Positions 45,889-55,084 of a DNA stretch of 64,000 bases are shown here, in pieces. Below the pieces are notes generated by a model. That model worked only from the letters and a program-made list of their open reading frames with translations, was not told the DNA's origin and made no database searches. This stretch comes from Microcystis aeruginosa Ma_MB_S_20031200_S102 (GTDB lineage Bacteria; Cyanobacteriota; Cyanobacteriia; Cyanobacteriales; Microcystaceae). Positions within the stretch are counted from its first letter, which is position 1; each line of letters opens with the position of its first letter. A program made the position numbers and the translations under genes. The stretch lies in NCBI GenBank assembly GCA_007095845.1, contig SFBI01000086.1, forward strand, positions 1 to 64,000, in the 5' to 3' direction.

Positions 45889-46743
45889 ATGATCATCGAG
45901 CTAGAAACCCAACATTCCCAAAATCCTACCCCCGTATCTCTCAAAACGGCGATTTTAGTCATTGGTGGAGCCGAGGATAAAGTCCACGGTAAAGAGATAC
46001 TGCATACCTTTTGGAATCGCGCTGGGGGTAGCGAAGCAGTGATCGCTATTGTTCCCTCCGCTTCCAGAGAACCGGTTTTAATCGGTGATCGCTATCAGAA
46101 GATTTTCGAGGAAATGGGGGCAAAATACGTCAAAGTTATCGATATTCGTGATCGCGTACAGGGAGAAGACCCCCAATTTCAAGCCTACATCGAAGAGTGT
46201 ACAGGTGTATTTATGACCGGAGGCGACCAGCTGCGTTTATGCGGTTTGCTCTCCGATACTCCCCTGATGGAAAGAATCAGACAAAGAGTGCAACAGGGAG
46301 AACTAACCCTGGCCGGAACTAGCGCCGGGGCCGCCGTTATGGGTCATCACATGATTGCTGGGGGCAGCAGTGGGGAAGCACCTAATCGGGCCCTAGTGGA
46401 TATGGCCATGGGATTAGGTCTCATTCCTGAAGTTATTGTCGATCAACACTTCCACAATCGTAATCGCATGGCCCGGTTAATGAGCGCCATCTCTGGTTAT
46501 CCCGAACGTTTAGGAATTGGCATCGATGAGGATACCTGCGCTATGTTTGAACGGGATGGCATGATGACAGTAATCGGCTGCGGTACAGTGACGGTAATTG
46601 ATGCTAGGGAAATGTCCCACACCAACCACCATCACGTCACCGCAAACGAACCCCTGAGTCTGCATAATCTGCGGGTACATATTCTGGCCTACGGTGATGG
46701 CTATCATCTCAAAAAACAGCAAGTGATCCCTAAATTGGCGTAA
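45889..46743 (+). CDS. cphB: Cyanophycinase
   Basis: 284-aa serine-type exopeptidase (S51) that releases beta-Asp-Arg dipeptides from cyanophycin. The nucleophile is in LAGTSAGAAVMGHHMIAGGS; other family blocks are ILVIGGAEDKVHGKEILHT, FMTGGDQLRLCGLL and VDQHFHNRNRMARL. The start MIIELETQ gives the usual length; an ATG 42 codons upstream (45763) extends it without family resemblance. No strong Shine-Dalgarno for either. It precedes cphA by 107 bp, so storage polymer breakdown and synthesis genes share a unit. Confidence 0.92.
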   Translation: MIIELETQHSQNPTPVSLKTAILVIGGAEDKVHGKEILHTFWNRAGGSEAVIAIVPSASREPVLIGDRYQKIFEEMGAKYVKVIDIRDRVQGEDPQFQAYIEECTGVFMTGGDQLRLCGLLSDTPLMERIRQRVQQGELTLAGTSAGAAVMGHHMIAGGSSGEAPNRALVDMAMGLGLIPEVIVDQHFHNRNRMARLMSAISGYPERLGIGIDEDTCAMFERDGMMTVIGCGTVTVIDAREMSHTNHHHVTANEPLSLHNLRVHILAYGDGYHLKKQQVIPKLA

Positions 46744-46850
46744 AAAAACTCCTGAAAAACTGTTCACGATGAACAGTTTACCCATCTCGGAAAACCAGAC
46801 AATAAAGAACGGCTTCTTTGTGCTTCTCAACAGCGAACACCAGCTACATC

Positions 46851-49484
46851 ATGAAAATTCTCAGAACCCAAACCCTGCGCGGTCCCAACTACTGGAGTAT
46901 TCGTCGCGACAAGCTCATTGTTATGCGTCTGGATCTCGAAGATCTCGCAGAGAAGCCATCGAATGAAATCCCCGGCTTTTACGACGGATTAATCGACGTT
47001 CTCCCCAGTTTAGTCGAACATTACTGCTCCCCCGGTTATCGCGGCGGTTTCTTTGAACGAGTCCGCACTGGCACTTATATGGGCCACATCATCGAACATA
47101 TCGCCCTAGAATTGCAGGAATTGGCAGGAACTCCCGTCGGGTTTGGTCGCACCAGAAGCACCTCCACCCCCGGAGTCTATAACGTGGTGTTTGAGTACGT
47201 TGACGAGCAAGCGGGACGTTATGCGGGTCGGGCTGCCGTGCGTTTGTGTCAATCGATTGTCGATACGGGAACCTATTCTAAGGAAGAATTAGCCCAGGAT
47301 TTAGCCGATTTACGCGATTTATGCAATAATGCCGCCCTCGGTCCGAGTACGGAAACCATCGTCAAAGAAGCACAAGCTAGAAATATTCCCTGGTTACTCC
47401 TGAGCGCTCGTGCCATGGTGCAATTGGGCTATGGTGTTCACCAAAAGCGCATTCAAGCCACTTTAAGCAGTTTTTCGGGGATTTTAGCCGTTGAGTTGGC
47501 CTGTGACAAGGAAGGCACAAAAACTATCCTCAAGGATGGTGGGATTCCAGTCCCCCGGGGTACGGTGATTCAATACTTGGATGAGTTGTCAGCGGCAATC
47601 GAGGAAGTGGGAGGATTTCCCATCGTGATTAAACCCCTCGATGGCAACCACGGCCGGGGCATCAGCATCGATGTTAAAAATCAACAGGAAGCAGAGGAAG
47701 CCTATGATCTAGCCAGTTCCGCCTCGAAAACCCGCAGCGTAATCGTAGAAAGGTACTATAAAGGTACTGATCACCGAATTTTAGTCATAAATGGCAAAGT
47801 CGCCGCCGTGGCCGAACGGATTCCCGCTCACGTCGTCGGTGATGGGCGCTCAACTGTAGAAGAATTAATCGACATTACTAATCGGGATCCCAACCGGGGT
47901 GACGGTCACGCCAACGTTTTAACTAAAATAACTATTGACAAAACCGCCCTTAATGTGCTAGAGAAACAGGGCTATGAATTAACCAGCATTTTAGCCCACG
48001 GAGAGATCGCCTATCTGCGGGCCACGGCTAATTTAAGCACCGGCGGCATCGCCGTGGATCGTACCGACGAAATTCACCCCGAAAACGTCTGGATCGCCCA
48101 AAGAGTGGCAAAATTAATCGGTTTGGACATTGCCGGGATCGATGTGGTGACAGAGGATATCCGCAAACCCCTGAAAGAAGTGGACGGGGTAATCGTCGAA
48201 GTCAACGCCGCCCCCGGTTTTCGGATGCACGTTGCCCCCAGTCGCGGTTTACCCCGCAATATCGCCGCTCCAGTTATCGATATGTTATTCCCCCCCGGGA
48301 CTCCCAGTCGCGTGCCAATTCTGGCAATTACGGGAACTAACGGCAAAACCACCACTAGCCGCTTAATCTCTCATATTTGCCGGCAAACGGGGAAAGTAGT
48401 CGGATTTACCACGACGGACGGCGTATATATCGATGATTATCTGGTAGAAAAGGGCGATAACACCGGTCCCTACAGCGCCAGTATGATTTTGAAGGATCCC
48501 ACAGTGGAGATTGCTGTATTAGAAACAGCCCGGGGTGGTATCCTGCGATCGGGTTTAGCCTTTAATCAGTGCGATGTGGGGGTGGTGTTAAATGTGGCCG
48601 CCGACCATTTGGGTATCGGTGATATCGACACCATCGAACAAATGGCGAAGGTAAAAAGCGTTGTGGCCGAGGTGGTTAGCGCCGAAGGTTACGCGGTTTT
48701 AAATGCCGATGACCCCTTGACCGTTAGTATGGCCGAAAAAGTCAAGGGAAGAGTGGCTTATTTTTCCATGAGTCCCGATAACCCGATTATTCACGACCAT
48801 ATCCGTCGCGGTGGCATGGCCGCCATCTATGAGAATGGCTATCTGTCGATTCTAGAGGGAGAATGGACGCTGAGAATCGAGGAAGCGGTTAATATTCCCG
48901 TGACTATGCAGGGAATGGCTCCTTTTATGATTGCTAACGCCTTGGCCGCCTGTTTAGCCACTTTTGTGCAGGGTATCGATATCGAGTTAATTCGCCAGGG
49001 GGTGCGGACCTTTAAACCTTCCGTGGCCCAGACTCCAGGCAGGATGAACCTGTTTGACTTGGGACACCATCACGCTTTAATCGATTATGCCCATAATCCC
49101 GCCGGATACGAAGCCGTCGGCGGTTTTGTCGGCAATTGGTCCGGGGAAAAAGTCGGCGTGGTTGGGGGGCCGGGCGATCGACGTGATGATGATTTAATTT
49201 TACTAGGGAAATTATCGGCCCAAATGTTCGATCGAATTATTGTTAAGGAAGATAACGATACCCGCGGTCGCCGTCGGGGGGAAGTGGCCGATTTAATTCT
49301 CCGGGGAATTAGCCAAGAAAATGCCAGTTTGCGTCCGGAAGTTATTCTCGATGAAACGGAAGCTTTAGAGAAGGCTTTAAGTACGGTTTCTGAGGGTGGT
49401 TTAGTGGTAATTTTCCCCGAAAGTGTCACCCAGGCGATCGATTTGATTGAGAAACATCGACCCCTGACCGATAATCAGGGTTAG
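46851..49484 (+). CDS. cphA: Cyanophycin synthetase
   Basis: 877 aa. Makes the multi-L-arginyl-poly-L-aspartate reserve from Asp and Arg with ATP. Three parts: an N-terminal domain (1-160; MKILRTQTLRGPNYWSIRRD), an ATP-grasp domain (about 210-475; GGFPIVIKPLDGNHGRGISI), and a Mur-ligase domain (from about 480; P-loop AITGTNGKTTTSRLISHI, then LNVAADHLGIGDI and DYAHNPAGYEAV). All look intact. Start chosen by family fit, 11 codons inside a longer ORF. Confidence 0.95.
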   Translation: MKILRTQTLRGPNYWSIRRDKLIVMRLDLEDLAEKPSNEIPGFYDGLIDVLPSLVEHYCSPGYRGGFFERVRTGTYMGHIIEHIALELQELAGTPVGFGRTRSTSTPGVYNVVFEYVDEQAGRYAGRAAVRLCQSIVDTGTYSKEELAQDLADLRDLCNNAALGPSTETIVKEAQARNIPWLLLSARAMVQLGYGVHQKRIQATLSSFSGILAVELACDKEGTKTILKDGGIPVPRGTVIQYLDELSAAIEEVGGFPIVIKPLDGNHGRGISIDVKNQQEAEEAYDLASSASKTRSVIVERYYKGTDHRILVINGKVAAVAERIPAHVVGDGRSTVEELIDITNRDPNRGDGHANVLTKITIDKTALNVLEKQGYELTSILAHGEIAYLRATANLSTGGIAVDRTDEIHPENVWIAQRVAKLIGLDIAGIDVVTEDIRKPLKEVDGVIVEVNAAPGFRMHVAPSRGLPRNIAAPVIDMLFPPGTPSRVPILAITGTNGKTTTSRLISHICRQTGKVVGFTTTDGVYIDDYLVEKGDNTGPYSASMILKDPTVEIAVLETARGGILRSGLAFNQCDVGVVLNVAADHLGIGDIDTIEQMAKVKSVVAEVVSAEGYAVLNADDPLTVSMAEKVKGRVAYFSMSPDNPIIHDHIRRGGMAAIYENGYLSILEGEWTLRIEEAVNIPVTMQGMAPFMIANALAACLATFVQGIDIELIRQGVRTFKPSVAQTPGRMNLFDLGHHHALIDYAHNPAGYEAVGGFVGNWSGEKVGVVGGPGDRRDDDLILLGKLSAQMFDRIIVKEDNDTRGRRRGEVADLILRGISQENASLRPEVILDETEALEKALSTVSEGGLVVIFPESVTQAIDLIEKHRPLTDNQG

Positions 49485-49554
49485 AAGTTAGGGTATTCTG
49501 CCTATAGAGTCACTTCTAGCCCGATGGTGTTCCCCTGTCTAGACAATGGTTGAT

Positions 49555-49572
49555 CTACAATGATTATTGTAG
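49555..49572. terminator. Hairpin CTACAAT-GATT-ATTGTAG downstream of cphA
   Basis: Perfect 7-bp stem with a 4-nt loop, followed by GTTTTC, between cphA and a DUF488 gene. It could be a weak terminator or an operator for the downstream gene. Confidence 0.4.
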
Positions 49573-49599
49573 GTTTTCATCGAAGGAATAATAATATTG

Positions 49600-50301
49600 A
49601 TGCAGTTATTCACCATCGGTCACTCTAATCACGAAATTGCCTCATTTATGCTTCTACTTAAGAAGCATAATATAACTGCCCTTGCTGATGTTCGTTCTCA
49701 TCCTTATAGCCGATTTCTCAAGCATTTTAATCAGTCAATATTGTCAAATGCTTTAAAAAGTGAAGGCATTTACTATGTGTTTTTGGGCAAGGAATTAGGA
49801 GCCAGACCGAGCAGTGAAGAATGTTATGTCAATGGTAGGGCTTTATACGAAAAAATTGCTAAAACATCTGCTTTTAATCATGGAATTGAACGAATTTTAC
49901 AGGGAGTGAAAAAACATCGAATTGCCCTTATGTGTGCGGAGAAAGACCCGATTGAATGTCATAGAGCGATTCTGGTTTGTCAACATCTACGTCATTGCGA
50001 TTTAGATATTTATCATATTCTCAAAAATGGTGACTTGGAATCTCATGACCATCTGGAAGAAAGAATGCTGTTTAAACATAGTTTTACAGATTTTTCAGCA
50101 AGTAGTCAAAAAGAAATTCAGCTTTCTTTATTTGTCGAGCCAAATAGCAATCTTCTCACAAAAGCAGATTGTTTGGAGAAAGCTTATAAGCTTCAGGGTG
50201 ATGCAATTGCTTATATAGAAACAAGTGGTAATCATGATGAACAGGACAATCAATCTCTTTACAATCGGCTTTACTCAAAAGACTGCACAGAAGTTCTTTG
50301 A
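49600..50301 (+). CDS. DUF488-family protein
   Basis: 233 aa. QLFTIGHSNHEIASFMLLLK, ADVRSHPYSRFLKHFNQ, and the cysteine-bearing IALMCAEKDPIECHRAILVC are DUF488 hallmarks. The conserved CxE..P..CHR block suggests an enzyme or nucleic-acid-modification role, but none is proven. Start taken at the ATG, one codon inside a TTG-started ORF, with GAAGGAA upstream. The 3' end overlaps the start of a second DUF488 gene by 65 bp. Confidence 0.8.
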   Translation: MQLFTIGHSNHEIASFMLLLKKHNITALADVRSHPYSRFLKHFNQSILSNALKSEGIYYVFLGKELGARPSSEECYVNGRALYEKIAKTSAFNHGIERILQGVKKHRIALMCAEKDPIECHRAILVCQHLRHCDLDIYHILKNGDLESHDHLEERMLFKHSFTDFSASSQKEIQLSLFVEPNSNLLTKADCLEKAYKLQGDAIAYIETSGNHDEQDNQSLYNRLYSKDCTEVL

Positions 50302-50557
50302 TGACTTACAAAAAGCTGGTGTTAAGAGAGTTATAGATACTCGTTTAAATAATGTTTCCCCGTTAGCAGGATTTAGTAAAAAAGCTGACCTAGAATATTT
50401 TTTAAAAGTCATCGGTGGAATTGACTATGTTCATGTTTTAGACTTAGCTCCAACTCAAGATATTCTTGATGAATATAAAAAGAAAAAAGTTGATTGGACA
50501 ATAATTGTGTTTATCTTCCTAGGGATAGTTCTTGGAATAATCTTCCCAAGTCGGTAG
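50237..50557 (+). CDS. Second DUF488 protein, C-terminally truncated
   Basis: 106 aa. The first about 85 residues are DUF488 (TINLFTIGFTQKTAQKFFDD, RVIDTRLNNVSPLAGFSKK, DLAPTQDILDEYKKKKVDW). The cysteine block CxE..CHR seen in the neighbour is missing, and the protein ends in an unrelated hydrophobic run, TIIVFIFLGIVLGIIFPSR, like a membrane helix. A deletion or insertion has joined the truncated gene to other sequence. Probably not functional as a DUF488 enzyme. Confidence 0.6.
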   Translation: MNRTINLFTIGFTQKTAQKFFDDLQKAGVKRVIDTRLNNVSPLAGFSKKADLEYFLKVIGGIDYVHVLDLAPTQDILDEYKKKKVDWTIIVFIFLGIVLGIIFPSR

Positions 50558-50567
50558 CCTTAATATC

Positions 50568-50612
50568 TTAGCCCAGACTCTTGAAAAATGGCTTAAATTC
50601 ATTTTAAATAGG
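50568..50612. repeat. Left direct repeat flanking a toxin-antitoxin pair
   Basis: About 45 bp (core ACTCTTGAAAAATGGCTTAA) that recurs at 51222-51266 with roughly 80 percent identity. The TA pair lies between the two copies. Confidence 0.65.
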
Positions 50613-50615
50613 TTG

Positions 50616-50936
50616 TTATAAACTTACTACTGTTGCTGTTCCTTTTGTTACTGTTGCCAAAACTTCTAAAACTTTAGGGACCAAAGGCTTTAAATCAGCC
50701 AAACGATTTGATTGTGATTGTAAAATAATAATAGCTAGATTAAACTGCGGTAAATTTTGCTCAAACGGCAAATTCTTATCCACTGTAATAAAAATATCAA
50801 ATTCTTGTGAAGCTAAACCTAACAGTTGACCATTCTTGATCCCAGTCCATCCCATTTGCGGAACAGTTTTGAGATTATAACCTGTAAACTCCCTCATTAA
50901 TCTTCGGTCAATACATTCATCTAAAAGAAGCCTCAT
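50616..50936 (-). CDS. DUF5615 PIN-like toxin
   Basis: 106 aa. N-terminal RLLLDECIDRRLMREFTGY carries the early acidic residues, FDIFITVDKNLPFEQNL the later one; this is the DUF5615 PIN-like pattern. Paired with a DUF433 antitoxin one base upstream. Expected to act on RNA when free of antitoxin; the target is unknown. Confidence 0.85.
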   Translation of the reverse strand: MRLLLDECIDRRLMREFTGYNLKTVPQMGWTGIKNGQLLGLASQEFDIFITVDKNLPFEQNLPQFNLAIIILQSQSNRLADLKPLVPKVLEVLATVTKGTATVVSL

Positions 50937-50937
50937 T

Positions 50938-51156
50938 TCACGCTACCCTATCAATAAGCTCTTTTTCAAATTCTGCAAGTAAGCTAATAACTTGTTCTCT
51001 TGTTACCGTTGGAAAACCCTCTAAAAAATCATCAATTGATTCTCCTGCTTTAAGATAATCAAAAAGTGTTTGTATCGGAACTCTAGTACCTGAAAAAACA
51101 GGAACACCACTCATAGTTTCAGGAGATACATGGATAAGAGGAGAATATTTAGCCAT
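50938..51156 (-). CDS. DUF433 antitoxin
   Basis: 72 aa. HVSPETMSGVPVFSGTRVPI followed by LFDYLKAGESIDDFLEGFP is the DUF433 signature, a small helix-turn-helix-like protein. Upstream gene of the pair, 1 bp from the DUF5615 toxin. Confidence 0.88.
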   Translation of the reverse strand: MAKYSPLIHVSPETMSGVPVFSGTRVPIQTLFDYLKAGESIDDFLEGFPTVTREQVISLLAEFEKELIDRVA

Positions 51157-51221
51157 TTTGATTACCTTCTTAGCTTCTACAGAGTAGATTAACCCAGAGC
51201 AATACGTCTTGTCTTCATATT

Positions 51222-51266
51222 CTAGCCTAGATTCTTGAAAAATGGGTTAAACTGATGCTAAATAGG
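51222..51266. repeat. Right direct repeat flanking the toxin-antitoxin pair
   Basis: Partner of 50568-50612 (core ATTCTTGAAAAATGGGTTAA). Its end runs into the start of a B-family MITE. Confidence 0.65.
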
Positions 51267-51616
51267 GTTTGCTGACAAAGTTTTTCGTGGGGGTAGGAAT
51301 CAGTAGCCGGTCGTTTCAGGCTTTATCACCCTTTTTTTTGTACCAGTTTATATACTACAATAAGGATAATGCAAGGTTTTTGAAAGTCTCAATCCTATAT
51401 TAAGTATCTAAGCACAATTAATTACACATCTAATCCACTACTCCGTCAGACTTCTGCTATGATCAGTAAACAGTGAACTGAAAACTCAAATCCGATCCCT
51501 AATAGCTGTATCCCGTCTCGACTAGGAAATTGATTTTGCACGACTACTTAACATCGGATTTTAACAGGTCAAAAGCCTTATTTTAAAAGGGTTTTACCAT
51601 TATTCAGCAAATCCTA
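51263..51616. mobile_element. B-family element (TAGGGTTTGCTGA termini), split by MITE A3
   Basis: Left end TAGGGTTTGCTGACAAAG, right end ATTCAGCAAATCCTA. About 200 bp when MITE A3 (51401-51550) is removed. The left 135 bp resemble the copy at 58009-58157; the right part differs. Confidence 0.7.
51401..51550. mobile_element. MITE family A, copy A3, nested in a B element
   Basis: 150 bp including TA duplications, same orientation as A2, from AGTATCTAAGCACAATTAAT to GCACGACTACT. Close to A2 along its length (shared CCACTACTCCGTCAGACTTC and AACAGTGAACTGAAAACTCA) but with one GTCTC unit instead of the tandem array. Confidence 0.85.
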
Positions 51617-51653
51617 AATAATTAAAAATCACTGAATTTTTCTGACATTCAGA

Positions 51654-52775
51654 TCAATTACTTTGATTCAGTCCTACTTCTTGTAACCGCCGCTTCAACC
51701 CAGAACGATTACTGTATTGTTCGTAAATTTGGTTCAATCGGCCTTGGAAAGCAGCAAACCGGTTTTGATATTCGGCCAATTCTGCTAATTTAACTAACAA
51801 TTTAACAGCTTCATCGTAGGATTTAGACTGGGCTTTCTGAACTAGGGACTCGACCTGCTCCCAAACTTGCGATTCTCGTTTAGCTAAAGCTTCTAGTTCC
51901 TGAATTCGCTTCCTTTCTGCTTCCTGTTGTTGTCGTTGTTCTGCCTTTTTTTCTTCCTCGTAAGTAGCTTCAAGAAGTTCTTCGACTGTGCGTCGGGGTT
52001 GGCTGAAAGTAGGAGAAGTAGGGATTAATTGAGATAGCTTTTGTTGGAATTTGGCAGATAAATTCGGTTCTCCCTTGGCCAATCGCAAGAGAAAAGCTTC
52101 ACCTTCGGTCAGAGAAAGTTGTGCGATTGCTTCCCGTAACATGGCATCAGAAATAGTTTTTAGTTGACCACTAGAAACAGAAGCAACAGCTAATAAGTTT
52201 TCGTCTAATTCAAAGATTTCTGTAAAAGCTTTTTGAGCGGCAGAAAGTTGCCCCAGTCCGGGGGGAATGGGAGGTTCTAGTTGAGTCGGATCGATGTCCG
52301 CATATTCCTCGGATACGGTGATAGCCTTCAACCAGGCGAGATATAGTCCCCGATAGTCCCGTTGCAAGATTTCCTGACGCAGTTCCAGCAGTTCTGAGAG
52401 TGTGTCTTCCCCTTCAATCCAGCCAAATCCCTCCTCATTGCCATACTTCCAGTCTAAAATCGCCCAATCCTCGCTAAAAGAGAGACTAATACAGTATTTA
52501 ACGCAATAAGGCTCGATCGCTTCTCGATCGATCAGGGATTTGGGAAAACGAAACATTAATTGCTGTGTTCCCCAGTTGGCGATGTAGTACATGACATCAA
52601 AGTACTGGGCTAAAATTTTTTCTGGCGATCCAGAAAAATCACCGTAACTATAGGTGAAAATGGCACTCGTCGCCGTTGGTTTGACGCGGCTCGATAGTTG
52701 ACTAATGGCCGCTCTTTCCTCTTGGGTAAGGGTGCGATCGATAGCTTGGAATTCGTAATATTGGTATTCGCTCAT
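51654..52775 (-). CDS. Hypothetical protein with C-terminal coiled coil
   Basis: 373 aa. The N-terminal about 130 residues (SEYQYYEFQAIDRTLTQEER, YIANWGTQQLMFRFPKSLID) form a conserved block seen in many bacteria, often next to SWIM zinc-finger proteins; none is present here. Residues about 280-330 are a charged coiled coil (EEEKKAEQRQQQEAERKRIQ). No enzymatic motif seen. The start MSEYQYYEF was chosen over a codon three residues upstream. Confidence 0.7.
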   Translation of the reverse strand: MSEYQYYEFQAIDRTLTQEERAAISQLSSRVKPTATSAIFTYSYGDFSGSPEKILAQYFDVMYYIANWGTQQLMFRFPKSLIDREAIEPYCVKYCISLSFSEDWAILDWKYGNEEGFGWIEGEDTLSELLELRQEILQRDYRGLYLAWLKAITVSEEYADIDPTQLEPPIPPGLGQLSAAQKAFTEIFELDENLLAVASVSSGQLKTISDAMLREAIAQLSLTEGEAFLLRLAKGEPNLSAKFQQKLSQLIPTSPTFSQPRRTVEELLEATYEEEKKAEQRQQQEAERKRIQELEALAKRESQVWEQVESLVQKAQSKSYDEAVKLLVKLAELAEYQNRFAAFQGRLNQIYEQYSNRSGLKRRLQEVGLNQSN

Positions 52776-52923
52776 AGCGTGCAACCTATCTCAATGTTTA
52801 TGATTGATCTGCTTGCTGATACTTGTACAGGGATGGTCTTGAAAATCGATATTATCAGTAGAAATTGCTGCCACCCAAGCCACCAAAGTTCAGTTAGGAC
52901 TGACAGCAGTTGGTTTTCCGAAA

Positions 52924-52995
52924 AGCTGGTGATGGGATTTGAACCCGCGACCGGCTGATTACAAATCAGCTGCTCTACCACTGAGCTACACCAGC
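52924..52995 (-). tRNA. tRNA-Thr (anticodon TGT)
   Basis: 72 nt cloverleaf on the minus strand. Acceptor GCTGGTG/CATCACCAGC with discriminator T, D arm GCTC...GAGC, anticodon stem GCTGA/TCAGC with loop TTTGTAA, and T arm GCGGGTTCAAATCCC. No CCA encoded. Confidence 0.95.
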
Positions 52996-53023
52996 ATTTT
53001 TTACCCACCCATCATAACACAAA

Positions 53024-53060
53024 TAGGGTTTGCTAAAAAAGTTTTTCCCGGGGCTGGGTT
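53024..53060. mobile_element. Left-end fragment of a B-family element
   Basis: TAGGGTTTGCTAAAAAAG followed by TTTTTCCCGGGGCTGGG matches the left ends at 51263 and 56122. No right end was found within the gap before ndhF. Confidence 0.5.
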
Positions 53061-53173
53061 GTGGGTTTTTAAGCTAAGACGCATTTTAACCGTCTATACC
53101 CGTCGCTCATGTTCATCACGCTGCTTTACCCCCCTAGTGCGCGCAAGAAGACTAGGGAGCAATACACAGAGGT

Positions 53174-55072
53174 TCAATGAGTTAACAGGGATGACCAATA
53201 ATTAGTTATCAGTGACCATTGACCGTTTAATAAGAGCCAGATTAATCCCCCTATTCCGAAGAGAATAGTCAAAACATAAAACTGTGATTGACCAGAAACA
53301 TTATACTTTAAGGCACTGCCGCTAAAAATCGTCGCTAAACTGACTAAATTAACCAGACCATCAATAATATAACGATCGAGCCAAGCGGTAATTTTTGACA
53401 GGCTGCCCACCGCTAAAACCACGGTAAACTGATAGATGCGATCGAGATAGAAGTCATAAGCGAACAAATCTTGCAAGAATCGTAGGATTAACCCAGTTGG
53501 TCTCGCCCAAGCTCGTCTTAACTCTACCATTAACCCGATAACTAGGCCAATTACTCCAGAGGCCATCAGTAAGGGAAAACCCCAAACAATAGTGAAACTC
53601 TGGTTATTAAGGAGAGGATTGGTGAAAGATAGCCAAAAATCCCAACGTAGGGGAATAATCGGGGCTAGTAAAACGATTAAAATCAATGATACCATGGGCA
53701 AAGCCATCGGCCAAGCCACTTCCGGGGTGCGATGGGTTTTACTTTGGGTTTGTCCCAAAAAGACTAAACGAAAGACCCGAGTAAGATTGATGATGCTAAG
53801 ACAATTAACAAAGATTAAAACCGCTAATAACCACCAAGGAATCGCCCATTCGCCACCCAACCACTTTTTTAACGTCCAAAACATCCCCAGGGGCATTAAA
53901 ACCGTCATTCCCGCAGAACCCCCTAAAAAAGCCATGGTCGTGGCGGGCATCCTTGCCCAAATTCCCCCCATTTCCGTGATATTTTGGTTACTGGTGGTGA
54001 GAATTAAGGCTCCTGCGCTCATAAACAATAAGGCTTTTGCGACCGCATGGGAGAATAAAATTAGTAAAGCGATATCCACATGACCTAATCCCACTGCAAT
54101 AAAGACCAAACCGAGATAGGCACTGGTGGAGTGGCATAAAACCCGTTTAATATCAATTTGGGATAGGGCCATCAGAGAAGTACCAATTGCCGTCATTGTC
54201 CCCAAAACTATTAAAACATTGGCAGCGATCGGAGATAGGGTAAACACCGGCTGCAACTTAATTAAAACATAAGCCCCCGCCGAAACCACGATCGAATTCC
54301 GCATGATTCCGGCTGGATTTGGTCCCTCCATCGCCTCATCTAGCCACAAATTCAGGGGAAATTGGGCGCATTTACCCGTTGGACCGGCAATAAGGGCTAA
54401 TCCTAACAAAGTCGCCGTCAGAGGCGGTACAGGGTTATTTACCGCCCAATTTTCTAACTGAGAAAAACTCAATCCCTCTCCGTAACTGGACAGAGCCACC
54501 AAACCCATCAATAAAATAATATCGCCGACGCGCTTGGTTAAAAAGGCATCTCGCGCCGCGGTTACTACCAAAGGTTGGGCATACCAAAAACCGACAAGGA
54601 GATAGGTAGAGACCGTTAACATCTCTAGGAAAGCGTAACTGAATAGTAGGGAGTCACTAAGGGCAATTCCCCCTAAAGCTGCCTCAAAAAAGCCCATTAA
54701 GCCATAAAATCTCGCCAAAGACCAATCTTTTTCCATGTAACCAAGGGCATAGATTTGGGCCAAGAGACTGATCAGGGTAATCACTTCCAGCGTCCCCAAA
54801 CTGACGGGGGAAAGTTCGATCGACAGGGATAAACTAAGATCGGCCACTTTTACCCATTCAAAAGCCAATTTAATCGTCTCTTGATGCCAAATTTGATTAA
54901 AAGCGATCGATCCGTGTATTAATCCTAAGACGGTCATCAATAGGTTAATATAAGCGGCCGGCCGCGGACCGGTACGACTAATAATGCCTAAAGACCAAGG
55001 CAAGGTTAAAATCGAACCAATTAAGCCATAAATGGGAATTAACCAGCAAGTGTAAAGGAATAAATCTTTCAT
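53174..55072 (-). CDS. NDH-1 subunit NdhF of the CO2-uptake type (NdhF3/NdhF4)
   Basis: 632 aa with about fifteen transmembrane helices. Proton-channel motifs of the Nqo12/NuoL family are visible: SYAFLEMLTVSTYLLVGFW (Glu), FLTKRVGDIILLMG (Lys), and IKRVLCHSTSAYLGLVF. The start DLFLYTCWLIPIYGLIGSIL and GRTGPRPAAYINLLMT-like region match the NdhF3/F4 branch rather than respiratory NdhF1. These pair with NdhD3/D4 and CupA/CupB to hydrate CO2. The usual partners are not in this window, so F3 and F4 cannot be separated here. Confidence 0.82.
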   Translation of the reverse strand: MKDLFLYTCWLIPIYGLIGSILTLPWSLGIISRTGPRPAAYINLLMTVLGLIHGSIAFNQIWHQETIKLAFEWVKVADLSLSLSIELSPVSLGTLEVITLISLLAQIYALGYMEKDWSLARFYGLMGFFEAALGGIALSDSLLFSYAFLEMLTVSTYLLVGFWYAQPLVVTAARDAFLTKRVGDIILLMGLVALSSYGEGLSFSQLENWAVNNPVPPLTATLLGLALIAGPTGKCAQFPLNLWLDEAMEGPNPAGIMRNSIVVSAGAYVLIKLQPVFTLSPIAANVLIVLGTMTAIGTSLMALSQIDIKRVLCHSTSAYLGLVFIAVGLGHVDIALLILFSHAVAKALLFMSAGALILTTSNQNITEMGGIWARMPATTMAFLGGSAGMTVLMPLGMFWTLKKWLGGEWAIPWWLLAVLIFVNCLSIINLTRVFRLVFLGQTQSKTHRTPEVAWPMALPMVSLILIVLLAPIIPLRWDFWLSFTNPLLNNQSFTIVWGFPLLMASGVIGLVIGLMVELRRAWARPTGLILRFLQDLFAYDFYLDRIYQFTVVLAVGSLSKITAWLDRYIIDGLVNLVSLATIFSGSALKYNVSGQSQFYVLTILFGIGGLIWLLLNGQWSLITNYWSSLLTH

Positions 55073-55084
55073 TCAGGGGGTTAT

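Noticed and set aside
53592-54083. 163-codon ORF on the plus strand inside ndhF
   Set aside because: Antisense shadow of a strongly conserved membrane protein gene; its own sequence is basic and without domain character.
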